64,000 bases of DNA from Leishmania donovani. Taxonomy: Eukaryota > Euglenozoa > Kinetoplastea > Trypanosomatida > Trypanosomatidae. The position numbers and the translations under genes were made by a program. How positions within the stretch are numbered: the stretch's first letter is position 1; each line of letters opens with the position of its first letter. The notes under the pieces are model-generated. The model was not told the DNA's origin and did not search any database. It saw nothing but the letters and a program-made list of their open reading frames with translations. Below are positions 51,278-61,754 of this stretch, piece after piece. Where the stretch lies: the NCBI RefSeq assembly GCF_000227135.1, contig NC_018253.1, positions 994,260 to 1,058,259 on the forward strand, read 5' to 3'.

Positions 51278-52411
51278 ATGATCTCTCAGTGCTTCTACCT
51301 GGCGGCGCTGATCACTACCGCCATGACCATCACGACATCCAATGTCACCTTCTACCAAGAGGGCCTTTCCACAAGGATAGATGGCACACCCACTGTCGTC
51401 CGCAACATCGCCCCGGATTGGATTGAAACGGCGGCGATGACCGTCAGCTCGACGACGAAGGAGCTGGCCGTCGTGCTCGCGGATCCGCTTCGCGCTCACA
51501 TGACGGCGGATGTGACAATCGGTGATTCGGCGACCGCTGTCGCCGCAGATGTCAATGTGTCCATCTACGGAGCGTTCAACATCTCCAAGATCCCTCACGA
51601 TGAGGACTGCAACACCCAGTCATTCGTCATGAACTCTTGCCACGTGTACATGAGGGTTAGCGGCACTGTCGACACCGTCGCCCAGCTACCAGCTGACGAG
51701 CAGAACATCTGCGATGCCGTCAGCCAGATCACCCATGATCTTATCACCCCTGTGGCGTTCATTCCCTACCCTCCTGTTGTGGACGGCGCGACGGATATCG
51801 CGAAGTCGACCTACCTCATGAAGTACCGTTTGGTCAACGTCCTCTCCGAGAACACCGGGTTGCCTGTGGAGGCGCATTTCGTCCGCAAGAACGTTTTGCG
51901 GGTTGCCTTTGGCTCATTTGTCCGCACCAGCATTCTGTTCGACTCCGCCTACGACTACGACGTGGACGTGCTGAACGCCATGGCGGTACTGTCGCGGTGG
52001 GCCACGAAGAAGCTCAATATCTCGATTGACCCCGAGAACAGCACAACCACAAGGATCCCGTTTCACGGCGGTGCTGTCACTGTCCCGACGCTGCGCAGCA
52101 TTGTCCGTCAGGCTATCCATGAAGACGCGTTGGCGACGCTGCGGACACTGGTGCCGCGTGGTGCTTCCGTGTCCTACGATGTTGTCATCAACGACTTTCA
52201 GTGCAAGCTTTTCAACACCATCTGCTCCGTTCCTGTGTCGAATGGCGTGCAGGTGATCAACACCCGGTTCAGGGGAATGGGTGACCTCGGAACGATCCTG
52301 GACAACACAGCCAGTGCCTCGATGGATGCCCTTCTGACCAACATCACGACAGTGGCGTTCAAGCTCGTCGGTAGCACCTTTGGTGACCGCATCTATCTAC
52401 CTGTATTCTGA
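51278..52411 (+). CDS. membrane-anchored or secreted glycoprotein related to the PqiA N-terminal domain (377 aa)
   Basis: Residues 1-20 (MISQCFYLAALITTAMTITT) are hydrophobic and look like a signal anchor or signal peptide, followed by SNVTFYQ. The remainder is a beta-rich, N-glycosylable domain (NVTF, NVSI, NISK, NISI, NSTT, NITT) with four further cysteines. C111-x9-C121-H-V matches C109-x9-C119-H-V of the protein at 15157, at nearly the same distance from the start. The C-terminal pattern (GVQVINTRFRGMGDL, then TNITTVAFKLVGS) also parallels that protein (GVTIENLRIQANSDG, then KIATVLAALAGS). An in-frame stop three codons upstream (51269) fixes this ATG. It ends IYLPVF without a C-terminal membrane segment. 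The fold may be a lipid-binding lumenal type, which is speculative. Confidence 0.82.
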   Translation: MISQCFYLAALITTAMTITTSNVTFYQEGLSTRIDGTPTVVRNIAPDWIETAAMTVSSTTKELAVVLADPLRAHMTADVTIGDSATAVAADVNVSIYGAFNISKIPHDEDCNTQSFVMNSCHVYMRVSGTVDTVAQLPADEQNICDAVSQITHDLITPVAFIPYPPVVDGATDIAKSTYLMKYRLVNVLSENTGLPVEAHFVRKNVLRVAFGSFVRTSILFDSAYDYDVDVLNAMAVLSRWATKKLNISIDPENSTTTRIPFHGGAVTVPTLRSIVRQAIHEDALATLRTLVPRGASVSYDVVINDFQCKLFNTICSVPVSNGVQVINTRFRGMGDLGTILDNTASASMDALLTNITTVAFKLVGSTFGDRIYLPVF

Positions 52412-54320
52412 GGGGGCTCATCGCCCTTCCCTCGGTGCGGCTAGGTGGTGTCGCTATGACGAGGCGGAAGGTACACAAGACAGTTGCCTACCAAAGACGC
52501 TCATTCAGCCCGTCAGCGAGACGACGGAATGCCTCGACACTCCACAGCAACCCTTGCGAGCCCTCGCCGGCGTTGTCACATGCGTGACTGTCGTGCAGAT
52601 AGCCGTGGGATACGCTCTCCGTGCTCTCCACTTCTCTCTCCCTCTCTTTTGTCATCTGCACCTCCTTTTTTTTTTCTTCCGGCTTCCTGACTTTCCCCCT
52701 AAATGCTTTGCCTTTTGCTCTCTCGTGTCTGTGTGCGTGTACGCGATTTTGTGCGCATTGACCACCACGTGGTGAAGGTTGAGGATGACCCCCTTCTCTC
52801 GGACTGTATCGGAAGCGCACACCTGCACAAACAGTGTGCAAGTGCTCCCCTTCCTCCGCCCTCACCACACGTACACACGCCCACACACCAAAAGTGTCTC
52901 ATTTTGCTGTGTGCACAGTTCCCCTCTCGCCCCCACCTGATCGTTCCCAACGTACGGTTCACGGAGTCCTGTGCCGGACGGTGCGCTCACGCGTACCTGT
53001 CAACGAGTGGATGCGCATCCTCCTTTGTTCCGTGGTGTTTTACGGGTTTACTTGAATGGTGATAACCCTGGTGTAGCACCTTGCGTGCGAGCTTGTGTGT
53101 GTGTGCAGCAGCGTTTGTCTTTGCAGAAAGATCTTCTTTTCCCACGTTCTTTTTCCACCTGCCTCATCTTTTCCTTTCTGGCTTTTCATTGTTATGCACA
53201 TTGACCACCATGTTCGCCTTCTAGTGGGGCGCGGAGCAGGAGCAAGGGTGACCAACACTCACATGCACACGTGCTTGCACAATACCTCTTGTGCCGCCGC
53301 ACGACAATGGCACCCGCATCGCTGCTGGCGCTTGTCTGATATGCATTTTCGTTTTCTCATCGCCATCTTGATCTCTCTCTCTTCCTCTCGTAGATTCGGT
53401 TTTGCAGTATTCTTCTGTTTCACACCTACTGGTTTCTGCCATTCGCCTCTACTCCCTTCTTCTATTTTGTCGACAGCACCCACACACACCCTCGTAGGCA
53501 CACGCGGCATCGGAGAGGGCCCCTCTCATCTCTGGGAGGCGTCGTGTGTGCTTGCATTGCGACCCGGGCTGCTGGCCACCCTCCCAACGCCTCAGCACGC
53601 GGCGTTGACGCGTTTCGCAGCTCGTTTGCTGTATGCATATGCGTCTCCGAGACACGTGGGCGGGGAGTAGCGAACGTTGTATCGTCGGCGAGCACAACGT
53701 GTACAGGATGGAGCGACCGGGCCGCGTGCCGCTGTGCGAGACAATGGGCCCCTGTGCCCTCTATTCGGTTAGGTTTCTCTCTGATCTCACGTCATATGCT
53801 CATCCTACACCATCACAAGCCGTGCAAACGTGCAGTGTGTGCGTATGGGATTCAGCGATGCGAACCTCGTTGCAGCTGTGAAGATGTGCAAGGTATCCAC
53901 TGAGTGCTTGGGTGGGTTCATCGGGTAGGGGGGGCGCACAGATTTCTCTCCGCGGGCTTGCGCACCGTGCACGCAAGCTCTTTTCACAGCCCCCCCCTCT
54001 CCTATGCTGAAATGTCTTCCATGCCTGTCACTCTCTTCGGTGGCCTCCATGTTTGTCTGTTTTCTCCCTCTCCCACGGTTTTTCGTGCGGCCTGCGCAGA
54101 AAGGCACCTCTCGTGGAAGATCGGCTCTTGCCGTCTTCTCTTTTTTTGTCCACATCAACCATCAGTGGGCACAGACAAGAAGTGCACGCTTGTGCTCTTC
54201 CACCGTCTTCGAAGCCACTCCCGCTGCCTTTTCTCGTAGAACATTCTCTGCTTCTGTGGCACACTCATCGATGTAGTTAACTCGCTCCCACGTAGTCACC
54301 CGCACGCGACCACGCGGCAC
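52412..54320 (+). other. spacer; possible minor coding debris
   Basis: No intact gene. T/C-rich zones near 52625-52700 and 53130-53190. A short stretch at 53690-53881 reads as somewhat protein-like (GEHNVYRMERPGRVPLCETM) but has no partner segments and no recognisable family. C/T-rich sequence at about 54205-54265 precedes the pseudogene. Confidence 0.45.
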
Positions 54321-55240
54321 CGCTGCTTGTATGTGGTGACTCTCTTCGCCCTTGCCATCTCCTTGACACTGTGGAGCGTCACCTCATCCCCCGACAGCAT
54401 CAACGTCTCGCTTGCCGCAGTGAGCCTAGGGGATTGCAAGCTTATCCGGGGTTAGTGTAACACTAATGCGCTTGTCGCCATTCGCGGGACCGAAATGAAT
54501 ACGCAGATGGCCGACGTGGCACTTGAGACAAGCTGTACGATGACGGGCGTGCTGGTCTTCACGGTGACGGTGCCCGCTGGCCAGAACTGCCCCGCGACCG
54601 CAACGCGTCCGACGGATATCCCCGTTTCAATGTTCTACCAGAAGCTCATCTGGGTCCGCGCTCTCTCGCAGGCAATTTCTACCCCGCACCCATATTGCTT
54701 TTGGCCCAGAGGACGGTGCAGGTCTCTATGGATTTTTTTCCTGCATGTCCGACTTCCAGGACGAGGGGCCACTGCTCATGCGGGGCGAACGATGCAGCCC
54801 GCCGGCTTTTGCGGAGCTTGCAAAGGAACGCCTGTGCGACACCACGAACGCAAACTGCATTAGGGCAACATCCGCCGGCTTTATGGATAGCGCGGCAGTG
54901 GTGCCGACGTCGGCCAACCTGATGGAGCGAGTCCGGGTGAAGATGGCACAGGTTGCGCCCCAAACGTGCGTTCCGCCGGGTGTGTCGCTTGCGAACGACA
55001 TCACCGTGCGCCACTTCCGGAGCATCCTTTTTACCAGGAACTGCTCTATCCTTGCTGGAGGCGGCGCTAAAGGTGATGGACACCCATGCCGTTGACGGTG
55101 GTGAGGCCAGCCTTGCGCTGAGCGACGTCGCAGGCGCTACGGTGGATGATGTGCTGAGAAGCTACACCGCCACCGCAGCACGGTCCGCGAGCGATAGGGC
55201 GAGCAGTTATCTATATCTGCCGCCAATGTTCGTGGCAGAC
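54321..55240 (+). pseudogene. broken relative of the 51278 glycoprotein gene
   Basis: A hydrophobic N-terminal segment (CLYVVTLFALAISLTLWSV) followed by SINVSLAAVSLGDC starts the remnant. A TAG at 54453-54455 interrupts it, after which the same frame continues (NALVAIRGTEMN to MFYQKLIWVRALSQAIS). Near 54680 it shifts to a second frame (HIAFGPEDGAGLYGFFS, SDFQDEGPLLMRGERC and on), and near 55040 to a third (SLLEAALKVMDTHAVDGGEA to SSYLYLPPMF at about 55232). The C-terminal order Gly-rich turn, long helix, YLPP parallels MGDLGTILD..DRIYLPVF of the intact gene. A hydrophobic stretch (FFLCFSLVFCFPIL) follows in the third frame. No clear ATG is seen at the 5' end. At least one stop and two frameshifts. 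Confidence 0.68.
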
Positions 55241-58107
55241 TCCTTTTTTTTGTGTTTCTCTCTCGTCTTCTGCTTTCCGATTTTGGCGTACAACAACTAT
55301 AGGCGGACATGTCGCAGTTCCGCATGTGGTGCTGCTCTTCCTCCCTCCTTGGCTGTGCGTGGTCTGTCTTGCTCAAATACCAAAGAGGAAACACACAAAC
55401 ACGAGAACACTCGCGCCCTCTCTTTCTGTCTCTGCTGTGTGTGTGTTTGTGCGTATATGTGTGCTGGCGAATAGGATGCGGTGAGGTCGCCGTTCATCTC
55501 ATGGCGAGACGCTTTTTTACCACGCCACGTGCTGCTTCTGCACTGGCGACTGAATAAGTGTCTTTTGCTCGTTTTTAGTTCGTGTAGGTGCCCCTGTGCG
55601 CGTGCGTATTCCAGTCACATGCAGCGCATCTGGTAGTGGCGCTGCCGGCGGAGGGGGGGGGGCAATGCTTCCTCCCCTGTGCACTGCAGTAGAACGCGTG
55701 CAGACTTTAGTGACCAACAGAGACCGCCATCTATCAGCCTCCAGGTCTGCGGATCTTCCAGTGGCGCACGCTATCTGGCCTGCAGTTGTATCATGTCGCA
55801 CCTAAAACTGACTAACACATGTGAACATCGAAGTGGCAGCGTTCCTGGTCTCGCGTAGTTTTGTTACTCTTTCTCTTCCCTGATGTGCAGGCCTTCAATG
55901 CTGCATTCACAGCGCCGTCGGTGACTTTAAGAGGCGGAGGTGGTGTCTTCGTGGGCGCGGAATGCGACACGTGTGAATAGTGTTCGCAGAGCGGGAGGGG
56001 GAAGAGGACGGTGACAACTGCACGTGAGGTAGCAAAAAATTGCACACGACTGTGCTACTGCCTCTCGTTCTTTTTTTTTCGCCTCTCCACGCGCGCATGA
56101 GTGCTAGCCGCCGCTCAACTTCACGATATTCTTTCCCGTGCATCATCATCTGCCTGGCCTGTCCGCCGCCCAATACGCAGGACCGGAGTGAGCTCTCTGT
56201 CGTCTAGTACGCCTGCATCCCGTGTGGTGTTTCGCAAACATGCAAGTTCCGCGATGTCAAAGGTGCCTCTGCTTTTCATTCTTGCGCGGCAAGCACCTCT
56301 CTCGGCCCCTTGAGATGATGAGCAAGAGTCGGTCTGGGCGAGGCACACCCTGGAAAGCATGACGAGGCTCTCCTCTTTGAACGCCTAGAGTCGTGGATTT
56401 CTGTCTCAAGAGCACGCGTCCTTTTACGAAAGCGCAGCGAACGCCAGGTGCGCCGCTCCCCCTCTGCTGCGGAATAAAAGCGTTGGGCACGGCCCCCCTG
56501 CACAGCGCATGCGCACGACGCTGTAAGTGGCGCCGTAGGTCATGGGTGAATATCCTGTTAGAGTGCCTTCCTGAACTACCTCTCGCTTTTTATTCTCAAT
56601 CGTTTGTGTCATTCTCTTTCTCCGACGTCGGCAACGTCTGCTGCCCTCGGACGATATGCGGTGCCTGTGTGCATGTGCACTTCTATGAGTGTTTGTGCAG
56701 CGGTGGGCATTGGCTCTTGTCTTTGGTACGCCCTCATTATGCTGTTGTACTGCTCGCCGGGCTTTGTTGTGCAGTAAAGTACTCCTCTGTTTGCTTTTTT
56801 CCGGCAAGCACCGGCATTCTTGTGAACCGAGGCCCTCTAGAGGAGCGTCAATGACGTCCGTCTTGTGATACAATTTTTCTTTTGTTGCATGCCCCCCCCC
56901 CTCCCCTCCCCCCAATGTCGGTGTGTCTGTTTGTGCGAGGGTGTGCATACGTGGATGTGTCTGCATGTGTTCTCCTGCACACAATCATACGGACGTCGAA
57001 TCGCATGCAAGTCGCTCTGGCAGTCAACAAAGAGAAACTCCTTCTTCTGTGCCCACGGTTAGCTTCTGCAGTGTATGTGTTGACGATGGAGCTGACTGAA
57101 GATCAACGAGAGCAAAATAAGCGCTGGAATCACCTTCACACGTCTCACCAATGAAATCCTTCATGTCCGCGCGTTTCCCTCTACTTCTCTCCTTACCTCT
57201 GTCGATTGTAGCGCCGCGAGTGGCACTTTTCCGCTTACGCTTAGCTCTCGTGAAGAACATCTCCACCCCCGCCCACGACACCCGCATCCGCATCGTATGG
57301 GAGGCAGAACCTCCCAATACCCCATTGCAAGCATAACTAGGAACCCCAAGACCAAAGCGAATCGCCAAGCCTCTGGAGTTCATCCCCGAACATGGAGAAG
57401 CGTGTGTCCACAGCTGTCCCCCGGTGGCGGGGTGGGACCCTCCTCCCATCACCATGTTTTCGGCCATCTCCTGTATGCACGGATATGTCTGCGGATGCCT
57501 CCCCCTATGTAACCCTTCTTCCTCTCTCTTTCCCTGGCCTTTCCCTGTTTCCTCCGAGAAGCCGCTGTGAAGTCCACAAAAAAACAAAGTCTGTCAGTAA
57601 TCTTCTCTCCTTGTACCTTTCCTCATTCCGCTCACTCCCAGACGCGTGAACGGAAAGATGCGCACAGGCATCAGGGGTGACCGTAGACCAAGCACAACAA
57701 GCACACACAATGAAAGAAAAAAAACACGGAAAAGAAACCAAGAAGCGGGCAACGTCTGTAAAGAAGGCCGTATTCTTCATGCACAGACATGACGGGGAGA
57801 CCACGTGGTCTATATATGCCTTGTACATGCAGTAATCCTGGCACCGCTTTCTCAAGCTCCGGGGCTTCGACCTCGTTGCAGTAACGCATAGCGTGGCCGG
57901 AAATGCATCTTCTCTGCGCCTTGACGGCACTCCTACAGCCGTCCTCTACATCTTTCGACAATGCGGCTCTCTCTGCTTCTCCGGCTTCCTACTCACCTCC
58001 TGTATGATCTCCGGTTTCCTCTTGCCGTTCAAAGTCTGAGACGGTGCTGCTGCTGTTGCTGCTACCCCGCTCCCCCTGCCCGCTGATGCGAAGCAGCGAA
58101 CTACGCG
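55241..58107 (+). other. 2.9-kb spacer, no gene seen
   Basis: G-run near 55653-55662, T-run near 56069-56081 and a C-run near 56889-56897. C/T-rich sequence at 57945-58036 lies just before the RCE1 start and likely contains its splice signal. An open frame within that tract (57834-58036) is rejected as composition-driven. Confidence 0.5.
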
Positions 58108-58965
58108 ATGGACCTTCTCTTGTGCGCCGGCGCATCGGCCGCCTTCATCGCCGCCTTTTACGTCTGGCCGTGTGAGCGGCGCTTTGTTCTCTCCGGCATG
58201 GCGTCGCTGTGCGCCGCTGCACGCGACCCAACCGTCTATGTTGATCGCGACAGCGATGAAGCGATCCGTAGACGCACGATCTCGTTTGGCATGTGCTGCC
58301 TTGTCAGTGGTACCTACCTTGCATTCGGTACGGCGCCGCCTCGTACCGTCCAGCGGCAGAGCACTTTGCTGCGCCCGGTCATCCGTTCTTCCGTGTCGAC
58401 ACTGCTGCTGTTTGCGGGACCCATCGCGGAGGCGTGTCACCTCGGCACCTTCGACACACCGGAGAGCACATTCCTGTTATGGCGAAACTATGTGATCTGC
58501 CCGATTGGGGAAGAGCTGTTCTATCGCGGCGTTCTCTTCTCGCTTCTGCACCGCCGTTCCTCTGCAGCACGCATTTTCGTTTCTGCCTTCCTCTTTTCGC
58601 TTTCCCACATTCACCACCTTGTCTCTATGGCATGTGACGCGTACAGAAACTGCGAGGACAAAGGCGTGGCTGGTAACGACCGCGACGAGAAAGAGCGTGC
58701 GTGCTGGCGCTCAGCGGGGCACGCCATGTGCGGCATCTTTGTCTTTACCGCGCTATTCGGCCTTTTGAGCGGGTACTATTATGAGCATGTGTGTGAGCGT
58801 AGCATAATCGCCATCGCTGCAGCCCACGCCCTGTGCAACGCCATTGGCCCTCCAGAGTTCACAGTACTGCGGAGCCGTCATTTCACTGCAAGAGAGAAGG
58901 TGGCAAGCGCAGCGATCTATGTCGCTGGTATTGTAGGGTGGGCTTGGACGCTGCTGCGCTACTGA
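58108..58965 (+). CDS. RCE1: CAAX prenyl protease 2, RCE1 type (285 aa)
   Basis: Polytopic ER endopeptidase that removes the -AAX tripeptide from prenylated CAAX proteins such as Ras-like GTPases, after farnesyl- or geranylgeranyl-transfer and before ICMT methylation. The ABI/CAAX-protease signature is complete: E135-E136 in EELFYRGVL, H167 in SHIHH, and H240 with N244 in AHALCNAIG, the residues that make up the catalytic site in the family. Hydrophobic segments lie at about 5-20, 85-110, 120-145, 155-175, 205-225, 230-245 and 265-283. Length is normal. A polar insertion at about 180-205 (NCEDKGVAGNDRDEKERA) separates the motifs. The start is the first ATG after the pyrimidine tract. Confidence 0.94.
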   Translation: MDLLLCAGASAAFIAAFYVWPCERRFVLSGMASLCAAARDPTVYVDRDSDEAIRRRTISFGMCCLVSGTYLAFGTAPPRTVQRQSTLLRPVIRSSVSTLLLFAGPIAEACHLGTFDTPESTFLLWRNYVICPIGEELFYRGVLFSLLHRRSSAARIFVSAFLFSLSHIHHLVSMACDAYRNCEDKGVAGNDRDEKERACWRSAGHAMCGIFVFTALFGLLSGYYYEHVCERSIIAIAAAHALCNAIGPPEFTVLRSRHFTAREKVASAAIYVAGIVGWAWTLLRY

Positions 58966-59411
58966 ACCCTTTCCCCCACGAATACTGATCGATTGTCTTT
59001 GCTAGCAGCTGCGTTGATGAACACCAGAGCGGTGTAGCGCTGATCCTACCACAACGCACTTTTTACAATAGCCTGATTAGTGCGAAGGAGCATCCGCACT
59101 GCAAGGATGCACGCGCCGCGTCGATGACCTCATCTTGCGCGAGTGTAGCTTGCGTCCATCACTCCTGTTGTGGAGTGTCAGCATCCTTGAGGTCCCCCGC
59201 CCTCCACCTCCATCATGTTACCTACACCGCTCGACTTTGCCCGTCGCTGCCTTTGCGCTTACATGCGGCAAAACAAAAGCGTGCAGTTTGTGGTGCATCA
59301 TCTCCGTGTACGCTCACCTACACAATCGCATTCTGCAACAGCGGCTCCCTTTCTTGGATCTAATTTCCCAACGCGCTTCCCTCCTGTGGCAGAGCTACGC
59401 GTGTCGGCAAC
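58966..59411 (+). other. spacer with splice signal
   Basis: Ends in cgcttccctcctgtggcag, AG at 59391-59392, 20 bases before the next ATG. No gene. Confidence 0.55.
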
Positions 59412-60215
59412 ATGAGTTCCTTTGCACCCAACGTGAAGGTTTGCGAGGACATTTCCCACATAAGTTCCGCCGCGCGCGACATCATCCTCGCCGCTATCGA
59501 CGCGCGCGTAGACAAGTCTACACCCGTTGTGCTGGCGCTGTCTGGAGGCTCTACCCCTAAGCGGCTGTACGAGGAGCTTCACGAAAAGGATCTGGCTCTG
59601 CTGCAGCAGCACGCGGTGCAGTTCATTCTGGGCGATGAGCGCCTCGTCGCGACAGACGACGAGCAGAGCAACTTCTCCATGGCGACGAAAGCACTGCTAC
59701 GTGATGTGCCAAGCAGCGATGTCATCGCAATCGACCCGAGCGCCGCGCTGGCGACGTCCAAGGACGAGAAGGGTGGTATTGACGGCGCTTGGGTCGTCGC
59801 ACAGGATTATGAGATGAAGCTCCGGAATGGCATACCATGCACACAAGTAAATGGTACAGATATGCCTGTTCCTGTGGTGGATATTATGCTTCTCGGATTC
59901 GGCGCAGACGGGCATACGGCCTCCATCTTTCCGGACTCTGTGGCAGCCACGGATGAAGACCACATCGTCTCGGTCAGCTTTCCCAGCCCGACCATGAACC
60001 CCAAGGTCTGGCGTGTCACGCTCTCAAAGACTGTGATTCAGAACGCCAAGCACGTTGTCGTGCTCGCCTGCGGCAAGGACAAAAACTGGGTCGTGCACGG
60101 TGTGCTCGCCGAGGCGCCGTCGGGTCCTCTGCCGGTATCGCGGTTTCTTAGAGACTGCCGCGGGTCGGTCACGATGCTTCTCGATGCCGGCTCTGGCGAG
60201 GGCCTCTCTGCATAG
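59412..60215 (+). CDS. PGL: 6-phosphogluconolactonase (267 aa)
   Basis: Hydrolyses 6-phosphoglucono-1,5-lactone to 6-phosphogluconate, step two of the oxidative pentose phosphate pathway that supplies NADPH for antioxidant defence. Family motifs are present: LALSGGSTPKRLYEEL (about 38-53, phosphate-binding), ILGDERLV followed by NFSMA, GFGADGHTASIFPDS (162-176), and LACGKDKNWVVHGVL near 217-231. Length is standard. Trypanosomatid enzymes of this type are cytosolic with a glycosomal fraction; this one ends GLSA, which is not a canonical PTS1. A candidate splice acceptor lies 20 bases upstream of the start. Confidence 0.96.
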   Translation: MSSFAPNVKVCEDISHISSAARDIILAAIDARVDKSTPVVLALSGGSTPKRLYEELHEKDLALLQQHAVQFILGDERLVATDDEQSNFSMATKALLRDVPSSDVIAIDPSAALATSKDEKGGIDGAWVVAQDYEMKLRNGIPCTQVNGTDMPVPVVDIMLLGFGADGHTASIFPDSVAATDEDHIVSVSFPSPTMNPKVWRVTLSKTVIQNAKHVVVLACGKDKNWVVHGVLAEAPSGPLPVSRFLRDCRGSVTMLLDAGSGEGLSA

Positions 60216-60962
60216 CCTCGTGAGAAGCGGTCACCGTTTTGGATGCACAGCACCGCTGCCTCCCCCTCCCCCTCCACTTCTTGTTCACGTATATATTAGC
60301 ATCGGTGTGTCCGCTCTCCCACGGTAACGTGCTCATTGCCCTACTTCTCAGTATGAACCCTCTATTTCACTCCTCCTAGGTTGGACTGTGCAGACCTCTG
60401 TCAGGAACGAGACGACAAAAGCAGGCTCGCAAACAGTGTCACACACACGTACACAGTCTGAGCACGCCGTCTCCAAGACGACCGCGTGCAGGTGTGGTGC
60501 TTTACGCACTCTGATATGGTAACAAGTGGCGTGCTGAGCACGTGCTTCTTCATCACGCTACGTCACGCTAATGATTACACTACACCTTGTAGCTGCGCAG
60601 AGAGCGCTGCCTAGTCTCCCTTCATCTTTCCCTTTCTTTTTTCTCGTCATCCCCATTCCTTCGCCACTCACCCCCCCCCAAACACACACACGCACACACA
60701 AACACACACCGGGGCTCTCTCTATGCGTGCGCCAGTCGGTGAAAGTCTGTTTTGCGTGGGTGTGCAGGCCAAAACCCACTGTGTGCATCTACTGCCATCT
60801 TCTGCATTGTTTTGGTGTGCCCTTTTCATGGTTTCGCCTGCTTTGCCGATTCTTCTCATTTTGCCACCACAGACATCAAGGGGCACAAGCAAGCACGCAG
60901 CAATAGGGACTCCAACCCCGTGAAAGTACGCCCTCCCTGCCCCAGTCCACGTGGAATCAAGC
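60216..60962 (+). other. spacer with splice signal
   Basis: C-run and CA tract at about 60671-60708, then T/C-rich sequence ending gccaccacag, AG at 60871-60872, about 90 bases before the glutamate 5-kinase ATG. Confidence 0.55.
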
Positions 60963-61754
60963 ATGGCGGACATCTTGAAGTCGGTGAAGCGCATCGTGGT
61001 AAAGGTGGGCTCCTCGATCCTTGTGGACAATCAGGAGATCGCCGCGCACCGGATCGAGGCGCTATGCCAGTTTATCGCCGACCTTCAGACCAAGTACGAA
61101 GTGATCCTTGTCACATCCGGCGCAGTCGCCGCGGGGTACACGAAAAAAGAGATGGATAAGTCATATGTGCCGAATAAGCAGGCACTCGCGTCGATGGGGC
61201 AGCCACTGCTCATGCACATGTACTACACCGAGCTGCAAAAGCACGGCATCCTGTGCGCTCAGATGCTGCTTGCTGCCTATGATCTCGACTCGCGGAAGCG
61301 TACTATCAACGCCCATAATACCATTGAGGTGCTCATCAGCCACAAGGTGATCCCGATCATCAACGAAAACGATGCGACGGCGCTTGACGAGCTGGTCTTT
61401 GGCGACAATGACCGTCTGTCCGCGCTAGTTGCGCACCACTTCAAGGCCGACCTACTTGTCATTCTCAGCGACATCGACGGCTACTACACCGAAAATCCAC
61501 GCACTTCCACGAATGCCACGATACGCTCTGTCGTCCACGAACTTAGCCCTGACGATCTTGTAGCAGAGGCCACCCCGAACAATCGGTTCGCGACGGGTGG
61601 GATTGTGACGAAGCTGCAGGCTGCTCAATTCCTCCTGGAAAGGGGAGGAAAAATGTACCTCTCGAGCGGATTCCACCTAGAGAAGGCACGCCAGTTCCTT
61701 CTCGGCGGCTCGCACGAGATCGGCACACTGTTTTATTCGAGAGTTTCATCTTGA
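60963..61754 (+). CDS. G5K: glutamate 5-kinase, PUA-less (263 aa)
   Basis: Phosphorylates L-glutamate with ATP to gamma-glutamyl phosphate, the first committed step of proline synthesis. It is a single amino-acid-kinase domain: KRIVVKVGSSILVD at 9-22, VTSGAVAAGY near 55-64, PIINENDATALDEL with FGDNDRLSALVA (glutamate and Mg-ATP site) near 130-155, VILSDIDGYYTENPR near 165-180, and FATGGIVTKLQAAQ near 208-220. The C-terminal PUA domain of E. coli ProB is absent; the chain stops at 263. The start is the ATG at 60963, since the in-frame codon at 60951 is GTG. Last gene before the telomere. Confidence 0.95.
   Translation: MADILKSVKRIVVKVGSSILVDNQEIAAHRIEALCQFIADLQTKYEVILVTSGAVAAGYTKKEMDKSYVPNKQALASMGQPLLMHMYYTELQKHGILCAQMLLAAYDLDSRKRTINAHNTIEVLISHKVIPIINENDATALDELVFGDNDRLSALVAHHFKADLLVILSDIDGYYTENPRTSTNATIRSVVHELSPDDLVAEATPNNRFATGGIVTKLQAAQFLLERGGKMYLSSGFHLEKARQFLLGGSHEIGTLFYSRVSS

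Noticed and set aside
53633..53881. 82-codon frame with some protein-like text
   Set aside because: Isolated, no splice signal of quality, no relation seen to the neighbouring glycoprotein family; kept only as possible debris in the spacer entry.
57834..58039. Open frame of about 67 codons just before RCE1 (GFDLVAVTHSVAGNASS and following)
   Set aside because: It lies in the pyrimidine-rich splice region of RCE1, has no ATG in a sensible place, and its Leu/Ser/Phe-rich text is what C/T-rich DNA encodes.
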